This document shows, piece by piece, positions 25,841 to 34,474 of a stretch of DNA of 64,000 nucleotides (position 1 is the stretch's first letter; every line of letters begins with the position of its first letter). The notes under the pieces are model-generated. The model saw only the letters and a list, made by a program, of their open reading frames with translations. It was not told the DNA's origin and ran no database searches. A program made the position numbers and the translations under genes. The DNA lies in the NCBI GenBank assembly GCA_036260665.1, contig DATAMF010000078.1:1-64000 (forward strand). The letters run 5' to 3'. The stretch is from DATAMF01 sp036260665 (GTDB lineage: Bacteria > Chloroflexota > Anaerolineae > Aggregatilineales > Aggregatilineaceae).

Positions 25841-28800
25841 TTAACTCGCCTGGACCTGATCCAAGCGCAGTTTGTCCAAAATATCCAACAGGTTATGCTG
25901 CCATGCTTCTTCGTCGGGGTTGTTGTAGGGAAACCAAACCGCCGTCCGGCTGATACGGACATCATGGCCGAGACGGGTTTGCAGGGCCTGACGGTCAATT
26001 GTTGCCAGATAGGGGAGGCGGATGCTGATCTGGCCGTTCTCGCTGGCAATGGCCGACGCATTGGCGTGCTGGGCTAAAAGCTTGACGCGTAACTGCAACA
26101 AAAGGCCCTGAACCGCACGCGGAAGGGTCCCAAAACGATCCGTTAGCTCCGCTTCCATGTCGGCTACACTCTTCATATCTTCGAGTTCGGCCAAACGGCG
26201 ATAAAGCTGAATGCGGAGCGAGGGTTCGGAAATAAAACTGGTTGGGATATAAGCGGGAAGCGGCAGGTCAATGGTCAGCGTGGGCGTTACTACGGTTAGC
26301 TTGGGGGCATGGCCTTCGCCCTTGAGATGGCGCACAGCCTGGGCCAACAACTGGGTATAGAGGTGGAAGCCCACAGCAGCAATATGACCGCTCTGGCGCG
26401 TGCCTAGCAAGTCACCTGCACCGCGAATTTCGAGATCCCGCATGGCAATCGACATGCCAGCACCTAAATCGGTCTGTTCGCCAATGGTTTCCAACCGGGC
26501 ACGAGCTTCGGGAGTCAAGCGGCTGGTACGGGGGTGGAAAAAGTAGGAATAGGCTTGATTGGTGCCACGACCAACCCGCCCACGAAGCTGATAAAGCTGC
26601 GCTAATCCAAACCAATCAGCGCGATCTACGATCAGGGTATTCGCATTGGGAATATCCAGTCCGCTTTCGATAATCGTCGTACAAAGCAGCACATCGAAAT
26701 CGCCTTTGGCAAAGGCAGTCATCACTTTTTCAAGCTGATGTTCGTCCATCTGACCATGAGCGACTTCGGTTTTGGCTTCGGGCACAAGACGGCGCAAACG
26801 AGCAGCCATCGTTTCAATGGTCTGGACGCGGTTATGCACAAAATAGACCTGTCCGCCGCGATCCAGTTCACGCAAAATGGCCTGCCGAATCAATTTGTCA
26901 TCGTTGACGCCGACATGGGTCACGATGGGCAGGCGTTCTTCGGGCGGGGTCTGGATCATGCTGATGTCACGAATTCCGGTGAGGCTCATATACAGAGTGC
27001 GGGGAATCGGTGTGGCGGTGAGCGTCAAGACATCCACTTCGGTGCGGAGCGTTTTCAACTGCTCTTTGTGCGTCACACCGAAACGCTGTTCTTCGTCGAT
27101 AATGAGCAGGCCGAGGTCTTTAAACAGGACATCGGATTGAAGCAGGCGATGGGTGCCGATGAGAATATCGACCTGGCCTTCGGAAAGCTCGTAGAGAATG
27201 TGACGCTGCTCGCCGGGATTGCGAAAGCGGGAGAGCATTTCGACTTTGACCGGAAAAGGCAACAACCGACGCGAAAAGGTATTGAAATGCTGTTGGGCTA
27301 AGACGGTGGTCGGGACGAGAATAGCTACCTGCTTGCCATCCATAACGGCCTTAAACGCAGCCCGCAACGCGACTTCAGTTTTGCCATAACCCACATCGCC
27401 ACAGATCAGCCGATCCATCGGGCGCTGGTCTTCCATATCGACTTTGACTTCATCGAGCGCCTTTAACTGGTCGTCGGTTTCGACATAGGGGAAAGAGGCT
27501 TCAAGTTCAGCCTGCCAGGGCGTATCGGGGCTGAACGCGTGGCCTTTGACCTGCTCACGGGCGGCATAAAGTTCCAGCAGTTCGCGGGCGATTTCTTCAA
27601 CCGCGCGCTGGGTATTTTCTTTGGTGCGATTCCAATCCTGGGTGCCCAGACGGTTGAGCGGCGGGGGAGAGTCGTCAGCACCGACATAACGCGAGATGCG
27701 ATCCGCCTGATGAATGGGCACATAAAGCAGATCATTGCCCGCATATTCCACAATCAAATATTCGCGCTCAGTCCCATCCAGTTCGCGCTTACGCGCGCCC
27801 GCAAAGCGCCCGATGCCGTATTCGATATGAACCACATAATCGCCAATTTCGAGGTCGGCAAAGGTGGACTCAGGAGATAGGGCGCGGGGCTGCTGGCGGC
27901 GGCGGGGTTCGGGACGTTTCCAGCCGAAAATTTCCGCATCGGTCAGGATGTGAAAACGAGTATCCTGGCCCTGCATGATCCAGCCTTCGCCTAACGAGCC
28001 TTCGACAAATGAAAGGCGAGCCAGATCATCCAAGGTATCTATGTGACTGATCGGTGGTGTATATTCGTCCTGCTCACCCCATAATTCAGCCAGCCGCTGG
28101 GCCTGCTGGGTAACGATGATCGCATTTTCGCCGCGCTCATATAAGTCACCCAGTTCGGTCATCACCATGCGAAGCTGACCGCCGTAATGGGTACCGGGAC
28201 GAAACAGATCGCCCAGTGTCGGAAGGTTGGAGGCGGGGAATTCGGGATTAGCACCAAGATGAAGCACCTGACGAGAGTCCAGTTCGTCCTGAAGTTCATC
28301 CCAGGTGAGATAGGGCAGCGGGAAATCGGGTGGAATCTGCTTCGAGGCGATGCGATCCTGGCGAATGCTGACGGCCTGTTCTTCGAGATCGGCAATGCTG
28401 TCCTGCAACGCGCCCCAGTCTTCCACGATAATCAGCGCATCATCGGGGGCGTAATCGAGCAAGCTGGCGGGATAGGTGTAGAGATACGGCAGATAAAATT
28501 CCAGATGGGGAAATGCGGTTCCGACGGCTAATGCTTCTTCGTCGGGCAGGGTGGAAACAACATCTTCTTCGGGTGCTGGCTGCTCGGAAAACCACGCTGC
28601 TAAATGCTGGGCCGCATCGGGGGCAAAACGCGGCAAGGCTTCACGTGCAGGTGTGATAGTTACCTGATCGATGCTGACAGCGGAACGCTGAGTCGCCGGG
28701 TTGAAATTGCGCAAACTTTCGATCTCATCGCCAAAAAATTCGAGGCGTACCGGTAGATGGGTGGACATCGGAAAGACATCGAGAATACCACCCCGGCGGC

Positions 28801-29353
28801 TGAAGGTTCCTGGCTCGGTCACAATCGAAGCGGGGGAATAGCCGATTTGAAGCCAGTTGCGCAGGAGTATTTCCGGCTCGGCTTGTGCGCCGACTTTCAG
28901 GACGCGGGAGTTAACACGAAATTCGCGCACAGGAAGCGTTTTTTGCATCAGGGCGTAGGCCGATGTGACGATGATGGGCGGCGAAACGGTTTCCGCGCTG
29001 CGCGTGTTCACGGGTTTGACCAGGGTAGCCAGGGTGTTGAGACGGCTCTGGATGGTGGAAATGGTCCAGGGCGCGTGTTCGTAAAAGATAGCGCTTGGTT
29101 CAGAGAAACGCTCGACTTTACGATCCGGGAGCCAGACTGGAAGCTGTTCGGAAATGTTGTAGGCGCGATCAATGCGACCTGTGATCACGATCACCGGATG
29201 GCCGAACTGGTGGGCCAGGGCAGCGATCAAATAGGAGCGGGCGGCACGTAATACATGCTGATCGGGCACGGCCTGCTTATGCTTCAGGTTGTGCATCAAA
29301 TTTTGGAATAGTTCTGTCTGGTGTACGACGTTCAGCAGTCCCGTTAATTGCAT
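25841..29353 (-). CDS. mfd: Transcription-repair coupling factor Mfd
   Basis: 1170 residues from ATG at 29353, which lies four bases after the pth stop with AGGAA upstream; an earlier in-frame ATG at 29380 would overlap pth. UvrB-like N-terminal domains (RRGGILDVFP) and the CarD-like RNA-polymerase-interaction domain (LEIGDYVVHIEYGIGRFAGA) precede the RecG-like translocase. The translocase has GDVGYGKTEVALRAAFKAV (Walker A), LLIIDEEQRFGV (DEEQ box) and the TRG-region LRGRVGRGTNQAYSY. Mfd removes stalled RNA polymerase and recruits UvrA. It is the last gene of the pth-mfd unit. Confidence 0.95.
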   Translation of the reverse strand: MQLTGLLNVVHQTELFQNLMHNLKHKQAVPDQHVLRAARSYLIAALAHQFGHPVIVITGRIDRAYNISEQLPVWLPDRKVERFSEPSAIFYEHAPWTISTIQSRLNTLATLVKPVNTRSAETVSPPIIVTSAYALMQKTLPVREFRVNSRVLKVGAQAEPEILLRNWLQIGYSPASIVTEPGTFSRRGGILDVFPMSTHLPVRLEFFGDEIESLRNFNPATQRSAVSIDQVTITPAREALPRFAPDAAQHLAAWFSEQPAPEEDVVSTLPDEEALAVGTAFPHLEFYLPYLYTYPASLLDYAPDDALIIVEDWGALQDSIADLEEQAVSIRQDRIASKQIPPDFPLPYLTWDELQDELDSRQVLHLGANPEFPASNLPTLGDLFRPGTHYGGQLRMVMTELGDLYERGENAIIVTQQAQRLAELWGEQDEYTPPISHIDTLDDLARLSFVEGSLGEGWIMQGQDTRFHILTDAEIFGWKRPEPRRRQQPRALSPESTFADLEIGDYVVHIEYGIGRFAGARKRELDGTEREYLIVEYAGNDLLYVPIHQADRISRYVGADDSPPPLNRLGTQDWNRTKENTQRAVEEIARELLELYAAREQVKGHAFSPDTPWQAELEASFPYVETDDQLKALDEVKVDMEDQRPMDRLICGDVGYGKTEVALRAAFKAVMDGKQVAILVPTTVLAQQHFNTFSRRLLPFPVKVEMLSRFRNPGEQRHILYELSEGQVDILIGTHRLLQSDVLFKDLGLLIIDEEQRFGVTHKEQLKTLRTEVDVLTLTATPIPRTLYMSLTGIRDISMIQTPPEERLPIVTHVGVNDDKLIRQAILRELDRGGQVYFVHNRVQTIETMAARLRRLVPEAKTEVAHGQMDEHQLEKVMTAFAKGDFDVLLCTTIIESGLDIPNANTLIVDRADWFGLAQLYQLRGRVGRGTNQAYSYFFHPRTSRLTPEARARLETIGEQTDLGAGMSIAMRDLEIRGAGDLLGTRQSGHIAAVGFHLYTQLLAQAVRHLKGEGHAPKLTVVTPTLTIDLPLPAYIPTSFISEPSLRIQLYRRLAELEDMKSVADMEAELTDRFGTLPRAVQGLLLQLRVKLLAQHANASAIASENGQISIRLPYLATIDRQALQTRLGHDVRISRTAVWFPYNNPDEEAWQHNLLDILDKLRLDQVQAS

Positions 29354-29357
29354 GAGG

Positions 29358-29945
29358 TTATTGTTCCTGGCTGGTGCCATTGTAACGATTCATCGCAGCA
29401 TCAATGCCCTCGGAAAGCCATGTTTCGACTGCTTTGACGGCTCGTTCCAGGGTTTGTGTCACGAGCGGGATTTCATCGCCTTCGAAACGGCGCAGCACAA
29501 AAGCAGCCGGGTCCATTTTGTCGGGGGGACGACTGATGCCGAAACGGATACGGGGGAATTCCTGGGTGCCCAAGCGCTGAAGAATATCGGTCAGGCCGCG
29601 ATGCCCACCAGAACCGCCTTTTTTACGGATGCGCAGAGTCCCAAGCGGGAGATCCAGATCGTCAAAAATGACCAGAATTTGTTCGGGTGGAATGCGGTAA
29701 AACGTGGCTAAGCCCTGAACCGAGCTGCCGCTGAGATTCATATAGGTCTGCGGCTTGGCGATCAAGACGGATTTGCCGACGATGGTTCCGACGGCAATTT
29801 TGGCTTTGGACTTTTTTTTCGTGTCGTAAGCAAGATTGTGAGCTTTCACCAGCGCATCGGCACAGGCGAAACCCACATTATGCCGGGTATTTTCATATTC
29901 GCGGCCCGGATTGCCCAAGCCGACGATCAGATAACGTTCGCTCAT
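29358..29945 (-). CDS. pth: Peptidyl-tRNA hydrolase
   Basis: 195 residues. YLIVGLGNPGREYENTRHNVGF contains the catalytic His and Asn of the Pth fold. KSVLIAKPQTYMNLSGSSV and VIFDDLDLPLGTLRIRKKGG supply the remaining signature, including the conserved Asp and Asn. The enzyme releases tRNA from peptidyl-tRNA that drops off ribosomes. Its start is five bases after the stop of the membrane-anchored hypothetical, with a poor ribosome site, so translation is probably coupled. mfd follows at four bases. Confidence 0.95.
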   Translation of the reverse strand: MSERYLIVGLGNPGREYENTRHNVGFACADALVKAHNLAYDTKKKSKAKIAVGTIVGKSVLIAKPQTYMNLSGSSVQGLATFYRIPPEQILVIFDDLDLPLGTLRIRKKGGSGGHRGLTDILQRLGTQEFPRIRFGISRPPDKMDPAAFVLRRFEGDEIPLVTQTLERAVKAVETWLSEGIDAAMNRYNGTSQEQ

Positions 29946-29950
29946 AGGTT

Positions 29951-30700
29951 TTAGCTTTGATTATTATCAAAATCGTCCGATGACTGCCAAAGCGCGCGGT
30001 GCGTATAGGGGCGCAGCGGGCCACGCAGCAATGAATAGACGAAGAGGACCGCAAAGAGCGCCAAGGCCAGATAGACGCCCGAACAGAACGCACTACGTAC
30101 ACGGGAAAAATTGACTCGTGTGCTGGATGAACCACCGGACTCTTCCACGATGGGGGTGGGGCTGATCGACGGGATCGTTTCGGCGGATAAGGTCGCGGTG
30201 GGATTATTGCTTGGCGGCTGTTCGATCAGCGGGGCCGCAGGCGTAGGGCCGGATGCAGTCGCAATAGCCTGATCCCCTGTAACCGTCGGAATGGGAGTCG
30301 GTTCGGTGTTTACGACGCGCAGATTGGATACCGTATATTCCCCAACCTGACCATCGGTTAAAAAGACGCGCAGACGCAACTGGTAGGAGCCATCGGGTAC
30401 GAGGGTCGTATTCCAAACGCCCAAGACATTGTTATCCACCTGCTGCGAAACCCGTTCCTGGGCGAGAAACCACTGCAAGGCGGGATCACTCAGATCATCG
30501 TATTCCAGGGTGTAGCTGGCAAACAACGAGGGATGGCCTGCACTACCTTGAATTTGTACCTGCCCAAAAAGCTGCTGGCCGGGGATAGGCGAGGTGATCA
30601 CAGCGACCAGCCCATCGGCGGTTTGAGCTAAGGCTGTAGCTCGGCCTACGCTCAATCCTACCAGGCAGCAGATCAAGAGGAGTCCCAGCCGTCGGATCAT
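29951..30700 (-). CDS. Secreted/membrane-anchored hypothetical protein
   Basis: 249 residues. The signal peptide is about 1-26 (LGLLLICCLVGLSVGRATALA). An extracellular domain of about 130 residues has VAVITSPIPGQQLFGQVQIQGSAG and TTLVPDGSYQLRLRVFLTDGQV, which look like an Ig/fibronectin-like beta-sandwich. A Thr/Pro-rich stalk follows, then one membrane helix near 211-231 (LALALFAVLFVYSLLR). No enzyme motif is visible. It sits in the same direction just upstream of pth and mfd. Function unknown. Confidence 0.65.
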   Translation of the reverse strand: MIRRLGLLLICCLVGLSVGRATALAQTADGLVAVITSPIPGQQLFGQVQIQGSAGHPSLFASYTLEYDDLSDPALQWFLAQERVSQQVDNNVLGVWNTTLVPDGSYQLRLRVFLTDGQVGEYTVSNLRVVNTEPTPIPTVTGDQAIATASGPTPAAPLIEQPPSNNPTATLSAETIPSISPTPIVEESGGSSSTRVNFSRVRSAFCSGVYLALALFAVLFVYSLLRGPLRPYTHRALWQSSDDFDNNQS

Positions 30701-30826
30701 GGCCGATGTCCTTTACGCATAAACGCATAAAAAAGAGAAGAAACGTAACCTGTCGAGTTTACCAACCGGGGCAGGATCGCGCAAGGCAGGATCGAGAAAC
30801 TTAAGGGAGGCCAAGATTACAAGAAT

Positions 30827-30852
30827 ACAGGAGCCACAAGGGTGGCCCCTGT
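30827..30852 (-). terminator. Terminator after the DUF4389 gene
   Basis: On the minus strand, an 11-bp stem with one mismatch (ACAGGGGCCAC / GTGGCTCCTGT) and a 4-base loop, then ATTCTTGTAATCT. It begins six bases past the DUF4389 stop. The U-tract is weak. Confidence 0.55.
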
Positions 30853-30857
30853 GAGGC

Positions 30858-31442
30858 CTATTCTGCGCTGGAGAAGGGTGGGTATTGGTCGGTCATCATG
30901 CTCATGTAGATTTGTACGCGAGTCGCCCAGCGGATGGTCCCAACGATAAAGCTGTGGAAAGACTCAGGGTACTGGCCGGTGATGAGCACCGCAAACCAGG
31001 CCAGAAGAACCAAGATGTAACACACGATAAAGCGGAAGAACAGGCAAATACCATGCGGGATGCCGACATAGAAGCCACCCAGGAAAACCTTGAGGAGCAG
31101 CAACACACGGCTTAAGCTGGGCGGGTTTACGATATCGAACTGTACCTTCTCCCCAGGGGCTTCCAGGCCAAAAGGCGGATAACCATCGACCAGATGCAAA
31201 AAACGGGCCTGGACACGCAATCCCCATGACATAAAACCTTTCTGAAAATCAAACATACTCTGGGGATATTTACCGGTAAAGAGAATGGCAAAAAAGGTGA
31301 TGAAATTGAGAATAGCAGCCACTATGCCGAGCAGATATAAGACAATGCCGTGCGGAATGCCGATATAAAAGAGGCCGAAAAAGGTGCGGAGCAAAAGTTC
31401 AAGACGCGAATAAGAACGTTGATGTTCGATGTAGAGTCGCAT
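30858..31442 (-). CDS. Tandem DUF4389 membrane protein
   Basis: 194 residues built of two similar halves. Each half has a long hydrophobic region and an FTGKYP- or ITGQYPESFHSF-type motif: FAILFTGKYPQSMFDFQKGF in the first half and FAVLITGQYPESFHSF in the second. Each is followed by a WGLRVQARFL or WATRVQIYMSMM segment and a Y-PPF motif. This is the DUF4389 signature, here duplicated. About four membrane helices are expected. Function is unknown. GGGAGGATAAGCA precedes the start. Confidence 0.78.
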   Translation of the reverse strand: MRLYIEHQRSYSRLELLLRTFFGLFYIGIPHGIVLYLLGIVAAILNFITFFAILFTGKYPQSMFDFQKGFMSWGLRVQARFLHLVDGYPPFGLEAPGEKVQFDIVNPPSLSRVLLLLKVFLGGFYVGIPHGICLFFRFIVCYILVLLAWFAVLITGQYPESFHSFIVGTIRWATRVQIYMSMMTDQYPPFSSAE

Positions 31443-31446
31443 TGCT

Positions 31447-31509
31447 TATCCTCCCTCATAGCAATGACCAGATACCTGTTTTAGTGTAGCATAAAATTCA
31501 GGGAGGATA
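31447..31509 (-). promoter_or_regulatory. Inverted repeat covering the ribosome site of the DUF4389 gene
   Basis: TATCCTCCCT (31447-31456) and AGGGAGGATA (31500-31509) form a perfect 10-bp inverted repeat. The arm nearest the gene contains its Shine-Dalgarno sequence. If the transcript starts upstream of 31509, the distal arm would sequester the ribosome site. If it starts at the TACACT-like -10 box (31488-31483 on the minus strand), the repeat acts only in DNA. Confidence 0.4.
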
Positions 31510-31577
31510 GGCCGAGCAATTTGCCCAAGGTTACAGGGTAAAGTGGGGTTATTAGGATATTTTTTAGCAAAAATTAA

Positions 31578-31606
31578 TTGACAGAACGGGTGGTCTGTGT
31601 CATAAT
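31578..31606 (+). promoter_or_regulatory. Strong sigma70-type promoter of a small structured transcript
   Basis: Consensus TTGACA (31578-31583), exactly 17 bases, then CATAAT (31601-31606), preceded by an A/T-rich stretch (31561-31577). It is one of the best promoters visible in the window. The transcript would begin near 31613 and meet a strong terminator about 200 bases later, without reaching a conventional gene. Confidence 0.75.
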
Positions 31607-31697
31607 CATTCTATCCACTCGGCAGTTGGCATAACAAAGTCTGTTGTGTGGGTGTACTTTTCAAACTTGCCATCCCTAAAAGAAGGAGGTGGTGTCG

Positions 31698-31754
31698 ATG
31701 AATGGTAGTACCAAACTTGGCGCTGTGACACCCCTCCTTACTAAGGAAAACTAG
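31698..31754 (+). CDS. 18-residue ORF inside the structured transcript
   Basis: MNGSTKLGAVTPLLTKEN followed by TAG. The ribosome site AAGGAGG (31683-31689) is perfect and lies eight bases before ATG. The last third of the ORF encodes the 5' arm of the 14-bp stem and the anti-Shine-Dalgarno loop, so translation would open or disturb the RNA structure. It could be a leader peptide, a regulatory peptide or a fortuitous ORF. No homologue is recognised. Confidence 0.45.
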   Translation: MNGSTKLGAVTPLLTKEN

Positions 31755-31779
31755 GTGTCACAGCGCCCATACCCAACAG

Positions 31780-31813
31780 GTCCCCAGAGTCTCTCTGGGG
31801 ACTTTGTTGTTTT
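31780..31813 (+). terminator. Strong terminator of the small transcript
   Basis: Perfect 10-bp stem GTCCCCAGAG (31780-31789) / CTCTGGGGAC (31793-31802), 3-base loop, then TTTGTTGTTTT. It stands 124 bases before hppA, so either it ends an independent RNA or it controls read-through into hppA. Confidence 0.9.
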
Positions 31814-31936
31814 ATACCACATCACCTTTTGGCTGTTCTAAAAGCTTCGCGGTAAAATTCGCCCGTTGTGTCTGGTTGGCCCATGAATGAGCCATTTTAG
31901 TTTTAAAATCCTTACCATTAGGAGGGGTTACTGTTC

Positions 31937-34372
31937 ATGTTTCAAATGGAAGATGTTGCGCTTTACGAGAAAGTGATGATCTTTATCGTCCTTTCGATTG
32001 CGGGCGTGGCTCTGTGGTACGCGATGTGGCTGAGGAACTATATTATGTCCTCGGACAAAGGTAATGCAGAAATGCAGCGTATCTGGGGCTATATCCGTGA
32101 TGGGGCTAACGCTTACCTGCGTACCCAACTCAAGACGGTCGTGATCATGATTGGGATCCTGACTGTTGCCATGTTCTTAAGTGTATTTGCAGTCCAACCT
32201 ACACCCGAAGCCGAAGAGTTTTTTGATAACAACAAAGATACAGCCCGGATTGTCATTGCACTAGCGCGCGCGCTGGCGTTTGTGATGGGGTCTTCGTTCT
32301 CAGCAATGGTTGGTTTCTTTGGCATGAATATGGCCGTGCAGGGTAATGTGCGCGTGGCGGCAGCGGCTGAGCGGGGGGGATACCAGGAAGCCTTAAAGAT
32401 CGCCTATCGTTCAGGCACGATCACCGGCATGCTGACTGACGGTTTGGGTCTGCTGGGGGGCACTCTTATTTTTATTGTCTTTGGTAAAGCTTCACCGGAT
32501 GTTCTGCTGGGCTTCGGCTTCGGCGGCACGCTGCTGGCTTTGTTCATGCGCGTCGGTGGTGGTATCTATACCAAAGCGGCGGACGTTGGCGCGGACCTCG
32601 TGGGTAAAGTCGAAGCCGGTATGGAAGAAGACGATCCCCGTAACGCGGCTGTTATCGCGGACCTCGTCGGTGATAACGTGGGTGACTGCGCCGGCATGGC
32701 AGCAGACATCTTCGAATCCTATGAAGTTACCATCGTGTCGAGCCTGATTCTTGGTCTGGCCCTGACCGCCATCAATGGTGAACTGTACTGGATCGTGCTG
32801 CCGCTGCTGGTACGTGGTATCGGTGTGGTAAGTTCGATTGTTGGTACCTATGCGGTGTCGTTGTGGCGTGTGGATGATGCCGAAGAAGCTATGTTCAAGA
32901 GCTACGAAGTGTCGAGTGGTATTACCATCAGCTCGACGTTCCTGCTGGCATGGCTGTATGCGGGTCAACTTTCGCTGGCGACTCTGGTAGCCATCGGCGT
33001 GGCCCTGGCGGTGGTCTTTAATCCGCTTACCTCCTATGCGACCAGCGCGCAAAGCAAGCGCGTTCATACTATCGCAGCATCAACCCGTTTTGGTCCGGCC
33101 TCCGTTATTCTGGAAGGTCTATCACTGGGTTATCTGTCGAGTGTATGGGCGCTGTTTGTGATTGTTGCCAGCTTGACGGCTGCAATCCTGGTCTACAGTT
33201 TCGACTTCCCGGATGAATACGAACTGATTGCGGTGCTGGGTGGTGTTGCCCTGTCCGCATTCATGCTTATTCGGGGACAAATGCGCGGTCACCTCGTTGA
33301 AGGCTTCTTTGCAGCGATGTGGATTATGGTCGCAGCGCTGTTTATCGTCAGCATGCAAGAAGTGCCGGAAGTTCACCGTTACAGCTATATTCTGTTCGGC
33401 GTCACACTGATCGGTGTCGGTATGCTCTCGCATACGGGCAATAATGTCAGTATGGACACCTTCGGACCGATTTCGGATAACGCCAATGGTATTGGCGAAC
33501 TGTCGGGGATGGGACCGGAAGCACGCCAGATTATGGCGGACCTGGATGCGGCTGGAAACACAACCAAAGCCATCACCAAGGGTGTGGCAATTGGTTCAGC
33601 CGTGATCGCAGCGGTGTCGCTGTTTGGCAGCTTCTTTGCTGACATTCAACGTGTTAATCCTGATTTCGAGAAAGTCATCAATCTGGCAAATCCAGTAGTC
33701 TTTGTTGGTATGCTTATTGGTGGCTCGCTGCCTCTGTTGTTCAGCGGCCTCTTGATCAAAGCAGTAAACCGTGCCTCCGGTGAAATCATGAATGAAGTTC
33801 GCCGCCAACTGCGGATCCCCGAAATTGCCAGCGGCAAGCAGACTCCTGATTATGCCAAGGCTGTCACGATTTCGACTCAGTCGGCACAGATCGAACTCAT
33901 TCCGTTGGCTCTCATCGCTGTTTTGTCGCCCGTTGCTGTGGGCCTCTTGCTCAAGGAACAGGCACTCGGTGGTTTCCTGGCGGGTGTTATCCTGGTTGGA
34001 CAACTGCTCGCGGTGTTCATGTCGAACGCGGGTGGAGCATGGGACAACGCCAAGAAATACGTCGAAGATGGGAATTTCGGTGGCAAGCGCAGCGAAAATC
34101 ATAAGGCGAGTGTCGTAGGTGACACCGTTGGTGATCCGCTGAAGGATACTGCTGGTCCAGCACTCAATCCCATGATTAAAGTGATGAACCTCGTTTCGCT
34201 GATCCTCGCGCCCATTGTCGTTGAATATGATGGCTATGGGATTGGGATCATTGTTGGGGTCGTGCTTTCGATTGCACTGATCTTATGGGCCGTTCGTCGA
34301 AGCGACCGCGAAATCAAGATGGTTGAAGATGCCTCTACTGAGCGCGTTTCGACGCTTGGAGCTGGTGACTAA
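31937..34372 (+). CDS. hppA: Membrane-bound proton-pumping pyrophosphatase, K+-independent type
   Basis: 811 residues and about 16 membrane helices. The substrate-site motif DVGADLVGKVE is at 216-226, followed by EEDDPRNAAVIADLVGDNVGDCAGMAADIFESY. The second and third acidic motifs include FGPISDNANGIGE and GDTVGDPLKDTAGPALNP. In AGNTTKAITKG the residue after NTT is Lys. In characterised enzymes Lys there marks K+-independent, H+-pumping forms, and Ala marks K+-dependent ones. It couples PPi hydrolysis to proton export. AGGAGGGG precedes the ATG. It is preceded by the small structured transcript. Confidence 0.95.
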   Translation: MFQMEDVALYEKVMIFIVLSIAGVALWYAMWLRNYIMSSDKGNAEMQRIWGYIRDGANAYLRTQLKTVVIMIGILTVAMFLSVFAVQPTPEAEEFFDNNKDTARIVIALARALAFVMGSSFSAMVGFFGMNMAVQGNVRVAAAAERGGYQEALKIAYRSGTITGMLTDGLGLLGGTLIFIVFGKASPDVLLGFGFGGTLLALFMRVGGGIYTKAADVGADLVGKVEAGMEEDDPRNAAVIADLVGDNVGDCAGMAADIFESYEVTIVSSLILGLALTAINGELYWIVLPLLVRGIGVVSSIVGTYAVSLWRVDDAEEAMFKSYEVSSGITISSTFLLAWLYAGQLSLATLVAIGVALAVVFNPLTSYATSAQSKRVHTIAASTRFGPASVILEGLSLGYLSSVWALFVIVASLTAAILVYSFDFPDEYELIAVLGGVALSAFMLIRGQMRGHLVEGFFAAMWIMVAALFIVSMQEVPEVHRYSYILFGVTLIGVGMLSHTGNNVSMDTFGPISDNANGIGELSGMGPEARQIMADLDAAGNTTKAITKGVAIGSAVIAAVSLFGSFFADIQRVNPDFEKVINLANPVVFVGMLIGGSLPLLFSGLLIKAVNRASGEIMNEVRRQLRIPEIASGKQTPDYAKAVTISTQSAQIELIPLALIAVLSPVAVGLLLKEQALGGFLAGVILVGQLLAVFMSNAGGAWDNAKKYVEDGNFGGKRSENHKASVVGDTVGDPLKDTAGPALNPMIKVMNLVSLILAPIVVEYDGYGIGIIVGVVLSIALILWAVRRSDREIKMVEDASTERVSTLGAGD

Positions 34373-34401
34373 TTTCCAGCAGTAAAAGTTAGCTCCGTTT
34401 T

Positions 34402-34441
34402 ACAGGCGGCTCGCTTATGCAGCGAGTCGCCTGTTTGATTT
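34402..34441 (+). terminator. Terminator after hppA
   Basis: CAGGCG-G-CTCGC ... GCGAG-T-CGCCTG stem (34403-34433) with one internal mismatch, followed by TTTGATTT. It separates hppA from the deacetylase gene. Confidence 0.75.
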
Positions 34442-34474
34442 AGAATCCAGGAAATATCCGAGGGACATATCCAT

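Larger units (their letters stand above)
31613..31813 (+). ncRNA. Candidate structured small RNA/regulatory leader, undescribed
   Basis: Bounded by the promoter at 31578 and the terminator at 31780. Visible structure: a 5' hairpin GGCA-GTT / AAC-T-TGCC (31621-31627, 31664-31671); a long-range pairing CTGTTG (31641-31646) / CAACAG (31774-31779); a perfect 14-bp stem GGCGCTGTGACACC (31719-31732) / GGTGTCACAGCGCC (31754-31767); and a CCTCCTT (31733-31739) exactly complementary to the AAGGAGG (31683-31689) of an 18-codon ORF. GACACC at 31727-31732 could pair with either GGTGTC at 31691-31696 or the 3' arm at 31754-31759, giving two exclusive folds. It resembles no 6S, tmRNA, SRP or RNase P RNA that I recognise. 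Confidence 0.55.

Noticed and set aside
29354..29380. mfd start at the upstream ATG (29380)
   Set aside because: It would overlap pth and has no ribosome site; ATG at 29353 has AGGAA and sits four bases after the pth stop.
31613..31813. 6S RNA, tmRNA, SRP or RNase P RNA
   Set aside because: None of their characteristic conserved motifs was recognised, and the coding potential with a perfect ribosome site is atypical for them. A covariance search could still change this.
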